Shown here piece by piece: positions 1-8,761 of a stretch of 64,000 nucleotides of DNA. How positions within the stretch are numbered: the first letter of the stretch is position 1; every line of letters starts with the position of its first letter. Location of the stretch: contig CANBWP010000007.1 in assembly GCA_947373185.1 (NCBI GenBank), positions 37,365 through 101,364 of the forward strand. Reading direction: 5' to 3'. This DNA is from Comamonadaceae bacterium (GTDB lineage Bacteria; Pseudomonadota; Gammaproteobacteria; Burkholderiales; Burkholderiaceae_C). Below the pieces are notes generated by a model that was given only the letters and a program-made list of their open reading frames with translations, searched no databases and was not told where the DNA came from. A program made the position numbers and the translations under genes.

Positions 1-1333
1 CAACATGGCCAGCATTCCATGGCGCGGCCCCTTGGCGGCCAACACAGTGGCTGGCACCATTTCAGGCTGGGGCGCTGCCTTTGCCTACAGCCAAGCCCAT
101 TGGGGCGGCAAACTTCCTTTTGCCAGATTATTGGACAGTGCCATTGAATATGCCCGCAGCGGCTTTCCTGTGACGCACAGCCAGGAAGCCAATACGCGAA
201 ACAAATTGCCTGAGTTGCAAATGCAGCCGGGGTTTGCCAAAGCGTTTTTAAATGAGCAGGCACAAGTTCCGAAGTATGGCGACTGGCATTCATTTCCCAG
301 CTTGGCCGCTACTTTGGCGCAACTGGCCAAAGCGGGGGCCGATGATTTTTATCGCGGTGAATTGGCGCAGCAAATCGCCAAAGATTTGTCTGCTGTCGGC
401 AGCCCCATCACCTTGTCGGATTTGAATCATCATCAGGCTCAAATCAAGGCGCCATTGTCTTTGCGTTTGTCGGATGCCACTGTTTACAACATGGCCCCCC
501 CGACACAAGGCTTGGCGTCTTTGCTCATCTTAGGTGTCTTCGATCGCATCCGCCAAAAGGGCTGGAATCCAGACAATTTGGAAGGCATTCACGCCTTGGT
601 CGAAGCGACCAAACAAGCGTTCATGGTGCGGGATCGGTATGTGACCGATCCAGACGCCATGGGCAAAGACCCTCTTGAATTGTTGACACAAGAAGTGGTC
701 GATCGATTGGCAAGCCATGTGCCCCTCGACAAAGCCAGCCCCTGGCCTGCGCCAAATTCTGACGGCGATACAACATGGATGGGCGTGGTGGACCAGCAGG
801 GCAGGGCCGTCAGCATGATTCAAAGCATCTACTTTGAGTTTGGCAGTGGCGTGGTTCTACCAGAAAGTGGCTTTTGGTGGCAAAACCGCGGTTGTTCATT
901 TGATTTGCAGCCAGGAAAACTGCGCAGCTTGGTGCCTGGCCGTAAACCTTTTCACACCTTGAATCCTGCCATGGCGCAGTTGGACGATGGCCGTTTGTTG
1001 GTCTACGGCACCATGGGCGGTGAAGGCCAACCGCAAACCCAAGCCGCCGTCTTTTCTCGATACGTCTGGGGTGGGCACAACGTGCGCTCTGCCGTGGCAG
1101 CGCCAAGGTGGCTGTTGGGACGAACTTGGGCTGAGCAAAGCACCAGCTTGAAACTCGAGTCGAGATTTTCTGCCGATATTGTGCAAGGCCTCAAAACCAT
1201 GGGGCACCCTGTTGAAGTGGTGTCCGATTTTGACGAACGCATGGGTCATGCTGGTGCCCTGGTGCTTCACCCTGGCGGTTTGATTGAGGGCGGCGAAGAT
1301 CCTCGAAGTGATGGATCGGTCGCCGCCTGGTGA
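1..1333 (+). CDS. ggt: gamma-glutamyltransferase, 3' part (partial at left edge)
   Basis: Gamma-glutamyltranspeptidase family enzyme, which hydrolyses or transfers the gamma-glutamyl group of glutathione and related compounds, normally in the periplasm. The reading frame is open to base 1, so the first ATG at base 5 is probably internal. About 442 residues are visible against roughly 540-580 for the family, so the signal peptide and N-terminal part of the large subunit are missing. The autoprocessing nucleophile is the Thr pair in DTTWMGVVD (about residue 256), followed by the small-subunit stretch FGSGVV..ESGFWWQN. The C-terminal GTMGGEGQPQ and EGGEDPRSDG segments are typical. It converges with the M16 peptidase gene over a hairpin. 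Family assignment is firm; the substrate is not known. Confidence 0.88.
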   Translation, partial: NMASIPWRGPLAANTVAGTISGWGAAFAYSQAHWGGKLPFARLLDSAIEYARSGFPVTHSQEANTRNKLPELQMQPGFAKAFLNEQAQVPKYGDWHSFPSLAATLAQLAKAGADDFYRGELAQQIAKDLSAVGSPITLSDLNHHQAQIKAPLSLRLSDATVYNMAPPTQGLASLLILGVFDRIRQKGWNPDNLEGIHALVEATKQAFMVRDRYVTDPDAMGKDPLELLTQEVVDRLASHVPLDKASPWPAPNSDGDTTWMGVVDQQGRAVSMIQSIYFEFGSGVVLPESGFWWQNRGCSFDLQPGKLRSLVPGRKPFHTLNPAMAQLDDGRLLVYGTMGGEGQPQTQAAVFSRYVWGGHNVRSAVAAPRWLLGRTWAEQSTSLKLESRFSADIVQGLKTMGHPVEVVSDFDERMGHAGALVLHPGGLIEGGEDPRSDGSVAAW

Positions 1334-1335
1334 GT

Positions 1336-1361
1336 GAAGATCTTTGGCATCAAAGATCTTC
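1336..1361. terminator. hairpin between convergent genes
   Basis: A perfect 11-bp inverted repeat (GAAGATCTTTG / CAAAGATCTTC) with a 4-nt loop lies in the 32-nt gap between the stop codons of ggt and the M16 peptidase. It has no long U-tract on either strand, so it may be a weak bidirectional terminator or an mRNA 3' stabiliser. Confidence 0.55.
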
Positions 1362-1365
1362 TGAG

Positions 1366-4122
1366 TTACTTTTTGGCCGCAGCGGCAAAGTCGCCCGCAT
1401 AGACATTCAGAAACTTGGCTGGGTCCAATGTTTTGCGAATGACGGCATTCACTTCTTCCAAGGTGGTGGCCTCAATTTGCGCATCGACCTTCTCTACAAA
1501 TGCCAGTGTGCGATTGGCGGCCGTTTGTGCCACATGGCCTGCAGCCAAGGCACGGTCTTGTGCGCGGCTGATCTTGCGTTCTTCTTGCCAGCCTTTCTTG
1601 GCGTCGGCCAATTCTTCTGCCGTGATGCCATCCTTCACAAAGCGCGCCAATTCTTCTTCTACGCCGGCTTTGAGTTTGGCCAGATTTTGGGGGGCATAAA
1701 TGGCATAGAGAACCCACATGCCGGACGGCTCAAACGAGCTGGCGCTGAGCTGGCTGCCCGCGCCGTAGCTCAAGCCATCTTTTTGACGCAGACGGTCTAG
1801 CAGGCGTGATTTCACGCCGCCGCCCAGCACACGGTTGGCCAATTGCAAAGGCACAAATTCTGTTTGAGTGTCTTGCAAAGCCAATGGCAGGCCGCTTAAG
1901 AAAAATGCATTGGCTTTGTCAGGTGCTTCCAACTGAACGGCGCCTGGTTTGGCGAGCTTGGTTTCAGCCTTCAAGCGGGTATAGGGTTTTGTGCTTTTCC
2001 AATCACCAAAGAGTTGTGTCAATTGTGTTTGAACAGCGTTGCTGTCGAAGTCGCCAACCAACGCAAATTCACTGTGGTTCGCGCCGTAGTAAATGCTGTG
2101 GAATTGCTTTATTTGCTCCAGCTTGGCCGCTTTGATTGCCGCAATCGATTCGTCCAGGCTGCGTGCAGCGCGAATGTCGCCTTTCTTGTACACATCCAAA
2201 GCCAGTGACATGGCTTGTGAGCCCATCGCGTTGGGTTCGCTGCGCTGGCTCTCTAGGCTGGCAGTACTTTCCTGGACCAAGAGGTCAAACTCTTTGGCGG
2301 CCAATGTGGGCTTGCGCAAAATGTCTCGAATCAAGTTCAGCACATCGGGCAAATTCTTGCGCAGAGAGTCGAAGCGAACGGTCACGGTTTGACCGCCACC
2401 ACTGACTTCTATCTGGGTTTTCAATTCATCCAATTTGGCTGAAATTTCAGAGCGTTGCAAATTGCCTGCTCCGCGCATCAACAAATTGGCAGTGAGGTTT
2501 GATGGGGTGGCTTGGTTGAACAAGGATGCTTCGTCGCCAAAGCGCAGGGTGAAGTAGCCGCTGACGGTTTCGCCGCGCGTTTTCTTCGGCGTGAAAATGA
2601 GTTTCATGCCATTGGCCAGAGTCAAACGCTGCGTGCGCTTTTCAATGTTGGCGGGGCTGATGTCAAATACTTCGCCTTCACTGGCCGCCGCTTTGCCTTT
2701 GTAGTTGGCCACCAGCTTGGCGACATCGACGGCTTCCGGTAATTTGCTGCGATCAGGGGTGGTGGTTGGGATAAATTGTCCCAAGGTGCGATTGCTTTCT
2801 TTGAAGTAGTTGGCAGCCACATTTTGCAGGTCGGCCACTGTGAGATTTTCAATGCGATCACGTTGCAAAAAGAACAAGCGCCAGTCGCCGTTGGCAATGG
2901 ACTCGGACAGTTGAATGGCCAATTTTTGCGGGTCATTGATGGTCTTGTCGATGTCGCTTAACTGGCTGGCTTTGGCGCGTTTGAGTTCTTCCTCGGTCAC
3001 AGGTTTCTTGGCAAGTCCTTCGATTTCTTGCAGCATCACCTTGCGAGCTTCAGCCAAGTTCTGGGTTTTGCTCAGCTCAGCCATGAAGACCACGTAGCCG
3101 CGCTCGGCTAAGTCAAAGTTCCATGGGCTGACATTGACCGCCAACTTTTTTTCAACCAAATTTTTGTGCAGTCGGCCGTTGGGTGTGCCCGCTAAAACTT
3201 CACTCAGTGCCGCCATGGCGGCCGAGTCAAGGTGGCTGCCAGCCGCCGTGTGATACAGAACCGCAGACAACTGAGTGTCGCCTGTGCGGCGCACCGTGAC
3301 TTCACGCGTGCCATCTTGGGCCGGGTCTTGTGTGTAGGTGGGCGCGATGATGCGACTGGGTTTGGGCAGGGCGCCAAACACTTGCTGAATCAAAGCCAGC
3401 GTATTGCCCGCTTCAAATTTACCGGCGACCAACAAGACGGCATTGTCGGGTTGGTAGTACTTGCGATAAAAGTTTTGCAAGTTTTCGATCTTGACATTTT
3501 CAACGTCGGTGCGGGCGCCAATGGTGCTCTTGCCGTAGTTGTGCCAGTCAAAGGCCGCGGCGGCCATGCGCTGCCAAAGCGACATGTGGGGGTTGTTTTC
3601 GCCACTCTCCATTTCATTGCGCACCACTGAAAATTCAGTGTCCAAATCTTTGCGTGCAATGGTGCTGTTGACCATGCGATCGGCTTCCATTTCCAGCGCC
3701 CATTTCAGGTTCTCTGGATTGGCTGGAAAGGTTTCGAAATAATTGGTACGGTCGTAAAAAGTGGTGCCATTGAAGTTCATGCCGCGCTTGCCCAGCTCTT
3801 GCATGATGTTGCCGCGGGAGGGCGTACCTTTGAACACCATGTGCTCTAGCAGGTGGGCCATGCCCGTCTCGCCATAGTTTTCATGGCGACTGCCTACCAA
3901 GTACGTGATGTTGACGGTTGTGGTTGGCTTGGAGGCATCGGGTGCCAGCAAAACCCGAAGGCCATTGGGCAATCGAAATTCTGAAATGCCTTCTACGGTG
4001 CTGCTTGCTTGAAGTCCTGCCAAGCTGTTGATGCTTTGGGGCGCTGCGGTTTGTGCTTGCCCCCATGTGGGAAGGAGCAGCGCAGCGCAAATGATTGAAA
4101 TTTGAAAATAGCGTGGTCGCAT
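1366..4122 (-). CDS. M16 family zinc peptidase (pitrilysin/insulinase-like)
   Basis: Periplasmic zinc metallopeptidase of the M16 family, 918 residues, as two fused M16 halves. The N-terminal signal peptide is MRPRYFQISIICAALLLPTWGQAQ. The inverted zinc motif HLLEH is near residue 91, and the downstream glutamate region (EMEADRM..RNEMESGENN) completes the site. The second half (from about residue 490) has the usual degenerate M16 core and lacks an HxxEH. It stands alone between ggt and a divergently transcribed binding-protein gene. The full-length fused architecture and clear secretion signal fit a periplasmic peptide-degrading enzyme; the specific substrate cannot be read from sequence. Confidence 0.9.
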   Translation of the reverse strand: MRPRYFQISIICAALLLPTWGQAQTAAPQSINSLAGLQASSTVEGISEFRLPNGLRVLLAPDASKPTTTVNITYLVGSRHENYGETGMAHLLEHMVFKGTPSRGNIMQELGKRGMNFNGTTFYDRTNYFETFPANPENLKWALEMEADRMVNSTIARKDLDTEFSVVRNEMESGENNPHMSLWQRMAAAAFDWHNYGKSTIGARTDVENVKIENLQNFYRKYYQPDNAVLLVAGKFEAGNTLALIQQVFGALPKPSRIIAPTYTQDPAQDGTREVTVRRTGDTQLSAVLYHTAAGSHLDSAAMAALSEVLAGTPNGRLHKNLVEKKLAVNVSPWNFDLAERGYVVFMAELSKTQNLAEARKVMLQEIEGLAKKPVTEEELKRAKASQLSDIDKTINDPQKLAIQLSESIANGDWRLFFLQRDRIENLTVADLQNVAANYFKESNRTLGQFIPTTTPDRSKLPEAVDVAKLVANYKGKAAASEGEVFDISPANIEKRTQRLTLANGMKLIFTPKKTRGETVSGYFTLRFGDEASLFNQATPSNLTANLLMRGAGNLQRSEISAKLDELKTQIEVSGGGQTVTVRFDSLRKNLPDVLNLIRDILRKPTLAAKEFDLLVQESTASLESQRSEPNAMGSQAMSLALDVYKKGDIRAARSLDESIAAIKAAKLEQIKQFHSIYYGANHSEFALVGDFDSNAVQTQLTQLFGDWKSTKPYTRLKAETKLAKPGAVQLEAPDKANAFFLSGLPLALQDTQTEFVPLQLANRVLGGGVKSRLLDRLRQKDGLSYGAGSQLSASSFEPSGMWVLYAIYAPQNLAKLKAGVEEELARFVKDGITAEELADAKKGWQEERKISRAQDRALAAGHVAQTAANRTLAFVEKVDAQIEATTLEEVNAVIRKTLDPAKFLNVYAGDFAAAAKK

Positions 4123-4239
4123 AAAACTTCTTTGAAGGGAAGAAAAGGAACTTTATACACCTGCTTTAGAATACCGTCCGAATGCCCGCGTACCGGAGGG
4201 TGTTTATTTTTTCAACCCGGTGCCATGTAGAGGACTACC

Positions 4240-5385
4240 ATGTACAAAAACCTCGCAGCCGTGCTCGCGGCCGCTTGTTTATTCACGCCCTTTCATTTGC
4301 TTGCTGCTGATGCTGCACAGTCAAATCTTAAAACGCACAACCCAATAACGTCCAACCCAATAACGTCCAACCCATTCGCCACGGCCCCTGCCAAAGCTGC
4401 TTTTGTGTATGTGACGCCAGTCTTTGATGCGGGCTGGACGCATCAACACGATGAGGGTAGAAAGGCCGTCGAAAAAGCCTTGGGAAGCAGCGTCAAAACC
4501 ACCGTGGTTGACAACGTGGCCGAGGGTGCCGACGCAGAGCGTGTGGTGCGCGATTTGGCGCAGCAAGGCCATGACATCATTTTCACGACCAGCTTTGGCT
4601 ACATGGAGCCCACCCTCAAGGTGGCCAAAGAGTTTCCGAATGTGAAGTTTGAGTCCATCACGGGTTACAAGACCGATGTCAACGTGGCCGTGGCCAACGC
4701 CCGTTATTACGAGGGTCGTTTTTTGGCCGGTGTGGCGGCAGGTCGCATGACGCAAACCAATGTGGCAGGCTATGTGGCAGGCTTTCCCATTCCCGAGGTG
4801 CTTCAAGGCTTGAATGCGTTCACCTTGGGCATGCGCTCGGTCAATCCCAAAGCGCAAGTCAAAGTGGTTTGGCTCAATGCCTGGTTTGATCCAGCCAAGG
4901 AACGAGACGCAGCCATGACCTTGTTCAATCAGTCGGTGGATGTCATCACCTTTCACAGTGCGACCAATGCGGTCATGGTGGCCGCCCAAGAGCGCGGCAA
5001 GATGGCCATTGCGTATCACTCTGACATGCGCAAAGTGGCACCCGATGCACAGCTCTTGGCTGTGACCCACGAATGGGGCAGCTATTACACCCAGCGCGTG
5101 CAAGCCTTGCAAAAAGGGCAGTGGCGCGCTGGCACTGTGTGGGGCGGCCTCAAAGAGGGCATGGTCCGAGTCGGCAGTTTTGGCCCCAAGCTTTCACCCA
5201 AAGTGAAAGCCGAAATAATGCAATTGCAAAAGGACTTGGTGCTAGGCAGAAAGCAAGTCTTTGAAGGCCCCCTGTCAGACAATGAAGGCAAGGAAGTCGT
5301 GGCGGCAGGTCAAAAAATGAGCGACCCTCAAATTTTGAACATGAACTTCCTGGCGGCGGGTGTTATGGGCAAGATCAACCCCTGA
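4240..5385 (+). CDS. BMP-family ABC transporter substrate-binding protein
   Basis: Periplasmic binding protein of the BMP/Med/PnrA-like family (PF02608), 381 residues, whose characterised members bind nucleosides or purines for an ABC importer. A signal peptide (MYKNLAAVLAAACLFTPFHLLAA) is followed by a low-complexity NPITSNPITSNP linker made by a 15-bp tandem duplication. The mature core starts KAAFVYVTPVFDAGWTHQHDEG, with the characteristic FTTSFGYMEPT and FESITGYKT segments. The start has a GAGG ribosome site (gtagaggactacc). No ABC permease or ATPase gene is adjacent, so the partner lies outside the window. No lipobox is visible. Ligand unknown. Confidence 0.85.
   Translation: MYKNLAAVLAAACLFTPFHLLAADAAQSNLKTHNPITSNPITSNPFATAPAKAAFVYVTPVFDAGWTHQHDEGRKAVEKALGSSVKTTVVDNVAEGADAERVVRDLAQQGHDIIFTTSFGYMEPTLKVAKEFPNVKFESITGYKTDVNVAVANARYYEGRFLAGVAAGRMTQTNVAGYVAGFPIPEVLQGLNAFTLGMRSVNPKAQVKVVWLNAWFDPAKERDAAMTLFNQSVDVITFHSATNAVMVAAQERGKMAIAYHSDMRKVAPDAQLLAVTHEWGSYYTQRVQALQKGQWRAGTVWGGLKEGMVRVGSFGPKLSPKVKAEIMQLQKDLVLGRKQVFEGPLSDNEGKEVVAAGQKMSDPQILNMNFLAAGVMGKINP
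4341..4370 (+). repeat. 15-bp tandem duplication inside the BMP gene
   Basis: Two identical in-frame copies of CCCAATAACGTCCAA are followed by a partial third (CCCATTC). They encode NPITSNPITSNP just after the signal peptide, in what should be a flexible N-terminal linker. Being a multiple of three, copy-number change would not break the gene. Confidence 0.85.
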
Positions 5386-5409
5386 AGCGGGCAGGCCTGG
5401 TGCTGTCAA

Positions 5410-5453
5410 CAAAAGTGCAGGGAGAGGCTCAGGCTGAGCCAGCCTCCCTTTTG
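5410..5453. terminator. bidirectional terminator between bmp and Bug gene
   Basis: Outer arms CAAAAG/CTTTTG enclose a GC-rich imperfect stem (GGGAGaGGCT/AGCCTCCC) with an inner GGCTCA/TGAGCC stem. It lies between two convergent genes and has a run of T on the plus strand and of A on the other side, so it can serve both directions. Confidence 0.6.
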
Positions 5454-5461
5454 TGGCGGTC

Positions 5462-6433
5462 TCAGGTATCGAGCTGAATGTTGCGCGCTTTGGCCAGTTG
5501 CGACCAACGGGCCAAGTCGGCTTTCATGTAGGCCGCAAACTCCGCTGGTTTCATGGGCATCAACTCAACGGCTTCAGAGCTCAGTTTTTCTTTGAAGTCG
5601 GCTTGAGCCAACACATTCAGCAAGGCATCGTTGAGGGTTTTCACAATGGGCGCAGGCATGTTGGCTGGGCCGACAATGCCGTACCACTGCTGCGCATCAA
5701 AACCCTTCAGACCCGCTTCTTCCAAGGTGGGAATGTCTTTGACTTGGGGGTGACGTTTGGCACCCGTGACAGCGATGGCTCGAATACGCCCGCTGCGAAT
5801 GTGCGGCAGGGCTGCAGCCAAGCCGGGGAACATCATTTGGGTTTGCCCACCAATCAAGTCGGTGATGGCCGGTGCAATGCCGCGGTAGGGGATGTGCACC
5901 ATGAAGCTGTTGGTCTGTAATTTGAACAACTCTGCCGTCAAGTGCGTCAAGGAACCAGCGCCGGCAGAGCCGTAAGACAGCCGACCAGGATTTTGCTTCA
6001 CGTACTCCAGAAACGCCTTGATGTTTTGCGGTGGCAAGCTGGTGTTGATGCACAGCACATTGGGCGTCGAGCCAATCATGCCGATGGGGGTGAAATCTTT
6101 CTCGGCGTCATAGGGTAATTTGCGCGTGGCTGGGGCTGTGCCGTGGGTGGCCACATACCCTTGCATGAGGGTGTAGCCGTCGGGGGCAGAACGTGCCGTA
6201 TTTTGGGACGCAATCACGCCGCCGCCGCCGCCCACGTTATCGACCACCACCGGTTGACCCAATACTTTGGCCAAACGCTCGCAGACAGCGCGGCCCACCA
6301 TGTCGGAGCCCCCACCTGCAGCGACGGGCACAATGAAGCGAATGGGCTTGTTGGGATAGGCAGTCTGAGCCAAACTCAGGCCAGGCAGGCCCAGTAAGGC
6401 AGGGGTGGCTTGGAGCAGGGTGCGTCTTTTCAT
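5462..6433 (-). CDS. Bug-family tripartite tricarboxylate transporter binding protein
   Basis: Periplasmic solute-binding protein of the Bug/TctC family (PF03401), 323 residues, a group greatly expanded in Burkholderiales that binds carboxylates and other small organic acids. The signal peptide is MKRRTLLQATPALLGLPGLSLAQ (note KRR, Tat-like). The core begins YPNKPIRFIVPVAAGGGSDMVGR, the conserved ligand-loop region, and includes the second family signature YGSAGAGSLTHL. No TctA or TctB membrane subunits are nearby, which is usual for Bug proteins. It converges with bmp. The ligand cannot be deduced. Confidence 0.9.
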   Translation of the reverse strand: MKRRTLLQATPALLGLPGLSLAQTAYPNKPIRFIVPVAAGGGSDMVGRAVCERLAKVLGQPVVVDNVGGGGGVIASQNTARSAPDGYTLMQGYVATHGTAPATRKLPYDAEKDFTPIGMIGSTPNVLCINTSLPPQNIKAFLEYVKQNPGRLSYGSAGAGSLTHLTAELFKLQTNSFMVHIPYRGIAPAITDLIGGQTQMMFPGLAAALPHIRSGRIRAIAVTGAKRHPQVKDIPTLEEAGLKGFDAQQWYGIVGPANMPAPIVKTLNDALLNVLAQADFKEKLSSEAVELMPMKPAEFAAYMKADLARWSQLAKARNIQLDT

Positions 6434-6609
6434 GGGGTCTCTCTCAGAGGTCTTGTTCGGGGAAAGTTTAGCCCAGACCCTGGTCGTTGGTGGTCAAGGT
6501 CGGCACTTAAGCCTTGAATTCTTCTCACAATCCCCATGATTTGTCCCTTTCGAGGCAGAGCACTTTACAATGCCAAGCTGAATTCAAAGACTGTTGGAGA
6601 GACTGAGCG

Positions 6610-7179
6610 ATGAGCATCAAAAGCGACAAATGGATCCGCCGCATGGCCCAAGATCACGGCATGATCGAGCCCTTTGAGCCCGGCCAGGTGCGCAAAAACG
6701 CCGCCGGTGAAAAAATTGTGAGCTACGGCACCAGCAGCTATGGCTACGACATTCGCTGCGCGCCCGAGTTCAAAGTGTTTACCAACATCTACAGCACGGT
6801 GGTCGACCCCAAGAATTTCGACGAAAAAAGCTTTGTCGACATCCAATCAGATGTTTGCGTGATCCCCCCCAACAGTTTTGCCTTGGCCCGTACGATGGAA
6901 TACTTCCGTATTCCTCGCAATGTGCTCACCATCTGTTTGGGCAAAAGCACCTACGCCCGCTGCGGCATCATTGTCAACGTGACTCCCTTTGAGCCCGAAT
7001 GGGAAGGCTATGTGACCCTGGAATTCAGCAACACCACCCCTTTGCCGGCCAAGATCTACGCAGGGGAGGGCTGTGCCCAAGTGTTGTTCTTTGAAAGCGA
7101 CGAGGTGTGTGAGACCAGCTACAAAGATCGGGGTGGAAAATACCAGGGTCAAGTGGGTGTCACATTGCCCAAGACTTAA
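6610..7179 (+). CDS. dcd: dCTP deaminase
   Basis: Homotrimeric dCTP deaminase converting dCTP to dUTP and ammonia for thymidylate synthesis; cytosolic. The 189-residue length matches the family. Visible signatures are [13 protein letters not shown] at the N-terminus, [33 protein letters not shown] (containing the catalytic Glu region) and the C-terminal [13 protein letters not shown]. The ATG is preceded by GGAGA at a good distance. A TACAAT hexamer about 40 nt upstream with a TTGTCC 19 nt before it is a possible, suboptimal sigma-70 promoter. It is followed after 20 nt by the helicase gene. Confidence 0.95.
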   Translation: MSIKSDKWIRRMAQDHGMIEPFEPGQVRKNAAGEKIVSYGTSSYGYDIRCAPEFKVFTNIYSTVVDPKNFDEKSFVDIQSDVCVIPPNSFALARTMEYFRIPRNVLTICLGKSTYARCGIIVNVTPFEPEWEGYVTLEFSNTTPLPAKIYAGEGCAQVLFFESDEVCETSYKDRGGKYQGQVGVTLPKT

Positions 7180-7199
7180 AGTGCGACAATAGCGGGTTA

Positions 7200-8693
7200 A
7201 TGACCGCCTCTTTTTCAAATCTATCGCTGGCTGAACCGCTGGCACGTGCCGTAGCCGAAATGGGCTACGAATCCATGACCCCCATTCAAGCCCAGGCCAT
7301 TCCTGTGGTCTTGACCGGGAAAGACGTGATGGGCGCTGCGCAAACAGGCACAGGTAAAACTGCTGCCTTTTCGCTGCCGCTGCTGCAACGTCTGCTCAAG
7401 CACGAAAATACATCCACCTCACCCGCGCGCCATCCTGTGCGGGCCTTGGTGCTCTTGCCCACGCGCGAATTGGCCGATCAGGTGGCGCAGCAAATCAAGC
7501 TGTACGCCAAGTACACCCAGATGCGCAGCGCTGTGGTGTTTGGTGGCATGGACATGAAGCCCCAAACCCTCGAGCTCAAACGAGGCGTCGAAATTCTGGT
7601 GGCCACACCGGGCCGTTTGCTCGATCACATCGAAGCCAAGAACGCAGTCTTGAACCAAGTTGAATATGTGGTGCTCGACGAAGCCGACCGAATGCTCGAC
7701 ATTGGCTTCCTGCCCGATTTGCAACGCATTTTGAGTTTCTTGCCCAAGCAGCGAACCACGCTCTTGTTCTCGGCCACCTTCTCGCCTGAAATCAAGCGCT
7801 TGGCGGGCAGTTATTTGCAAGACCCCATCACCATTGAAGTGGCCCGCCCCAACGAAACAGCCTCCACTGTGGAGCAACGTTTTTACGCGGCCCAAGACGA
7901 CGACAAGCGCCGTGTGGTCAAGGCCGTGCTCAACCAACGCGGCATCAAGCAAGCCTTTATTTTTGTGAACAGCAAATTGGGTTGCGGCCGTTTGGCGCGA
8001 TCGCTTGAGCGAGAAGGTTTGAAAACCGCTGCCTTGCATGGTGACAAATCCCAGGATGAGCGTTTGAAAGCGCTGGAGGCCTTCAAAAAAGGTGAAGTCG
8101 ATTTGTTGGTCTGTACCGATGTAGCCGCTCGCGGACTGGACATCAAAGATGTGCCGGCTGTCTTCAACTTTGATGTGCCCTTCAATGCAGAAGACTATGT
8201 CCACCGCATTGGCCGTACGGGCCGTGCCGGTGCGTCGGGTTTGGCCGTGACCTTGGTGTCACCGTCCGACATGCGTTTGGTCGCCGACATTGAAAAACTC
8301 ATCAAAACCAAGTTGGAAGTAGAAACTTACCCCTTGGAAGATGAGCGTTCACGCGGCCATTTCAGTGAAGGCCGACCTGATAGCCGGGGCGATGGCCGCG
8401 GCGAACGCCGCACTGACGAGCGCCGGCCAGAACGACGCCCCGAGCGTGGTTTTGAGCGTCGCCGCGATGAAGAAGATCCGCGCGATCGACGCAGCAGTTT
8501 CCGGCCTGCTCAGGTGTCTCGCGATCCCTTCTTTGAGAAGCCTTATGAAGCTCCCACGGCGGAGCAAGCCAGCGCCGCTTCTTGGGAAGCCAGTGCCAAA
8601 ACGGTGGCATCTCGGCCAGGTCTTTCTGCCAACATCAAGCCCAAACGCAAAGTGGCTGCATTGTTCAAAGCAGACGAATCACTCAAGCCTTAA
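7200..8693 (+). CDS. rhlE: DEAD-box ATP-dependent RNA helicase, RhlE type
   Basis: ATP-dependent RNA helicase acting in ribosome assembly or RNA turnover. The 497 residues hold the full set of DEAD-box motifs: GYESMTPIQAQAIP (Q motif), AQTGTGKT (I), PTRELADQV (Ia), TPGRLLDH, VLDEADRMLD (II, DEAD), FSATF (III), ARGLDIKDV and HRIGRTGRAG (VI). The C-terminal tail from about residue 385 is rich in Arg, Glu and Asp (RGDGRGERRTDERRPERRPERG), an RNA-binding extension common in RhlE. A -10-like GACAAT lies about 12 nt before the ATG with no Shine-Dalgarno, suggesting a very short leader. The gene symbol is by family resemblance. Confidence 0.88.
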   Translation: MTASFSNLSLAEPLARAVAEMGYESMTPIQAQAIPVVLTGKDVMGAAQTGTGKTAAFSLPLLQRLLKHENTSTSPARHPVRALVLLPTRELADQVAQQIKLYAKYTQMRSAVVFGGMDMKPQTLELKRGVEILVATPGRLLDHIEAKNAVLNQVEYVVLDEADRMLDIGFLPDLQRILSFLPKQRTTLLFSATFSPEIKRLAGSYLQDPITIEVARPNETASTVEQRFYAAQDDDKRRVVKAVLNQRGIKQAFIFVNSKLGCGRLARSLEREGLKTAALHGDKSQDERLKALEAFKKGEVDLLVCTDVAARGLDIKDVPAVFNFDVPFNAEDYVHRIGRTGRAGASGLAVTLVSPSDMRLVADIEKLIKTKLEVETYPLEDERSRGHFSEGRPDSRGDGRGERRTDERRPERRPERGFERRRDEEDPRDRRSSFRPAQVSRDPFFEKPYEAPTAEQASAASWEASAKTVASRPGLSANIKPKRKVAALFKADESLKP

Positions 8694-8712
8694 CCCGACG
8701 CCTGGTCGGGTG
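8694..8712 (+). terminator. hairpin after rhlE
   Basis: ACCCGAC/GTCGGGT with a 5-nt loop begins right at the rhlE stop codon. There is no U-tract, so it may be a weak terminator or only a 3' stem. Confidence 0.35.
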
Positions 8713-8761
8713 AGGTGCTTTCCTACACAGAAGCTTGACATTCCCCTGTCAAAATAGGGGC

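Noticed and set aside
4321-5112. 263-residue minus-strand ORF inside the BMP gene
   Set aside because: His-rich antisense shadow; the plus-strand gene has a signal peptide, ribosome site and family core.
7419-8204. 261-residue minus-strand ORF inside rhlE
   Set aside because: Antisense shadow of a helicase with all motifs.
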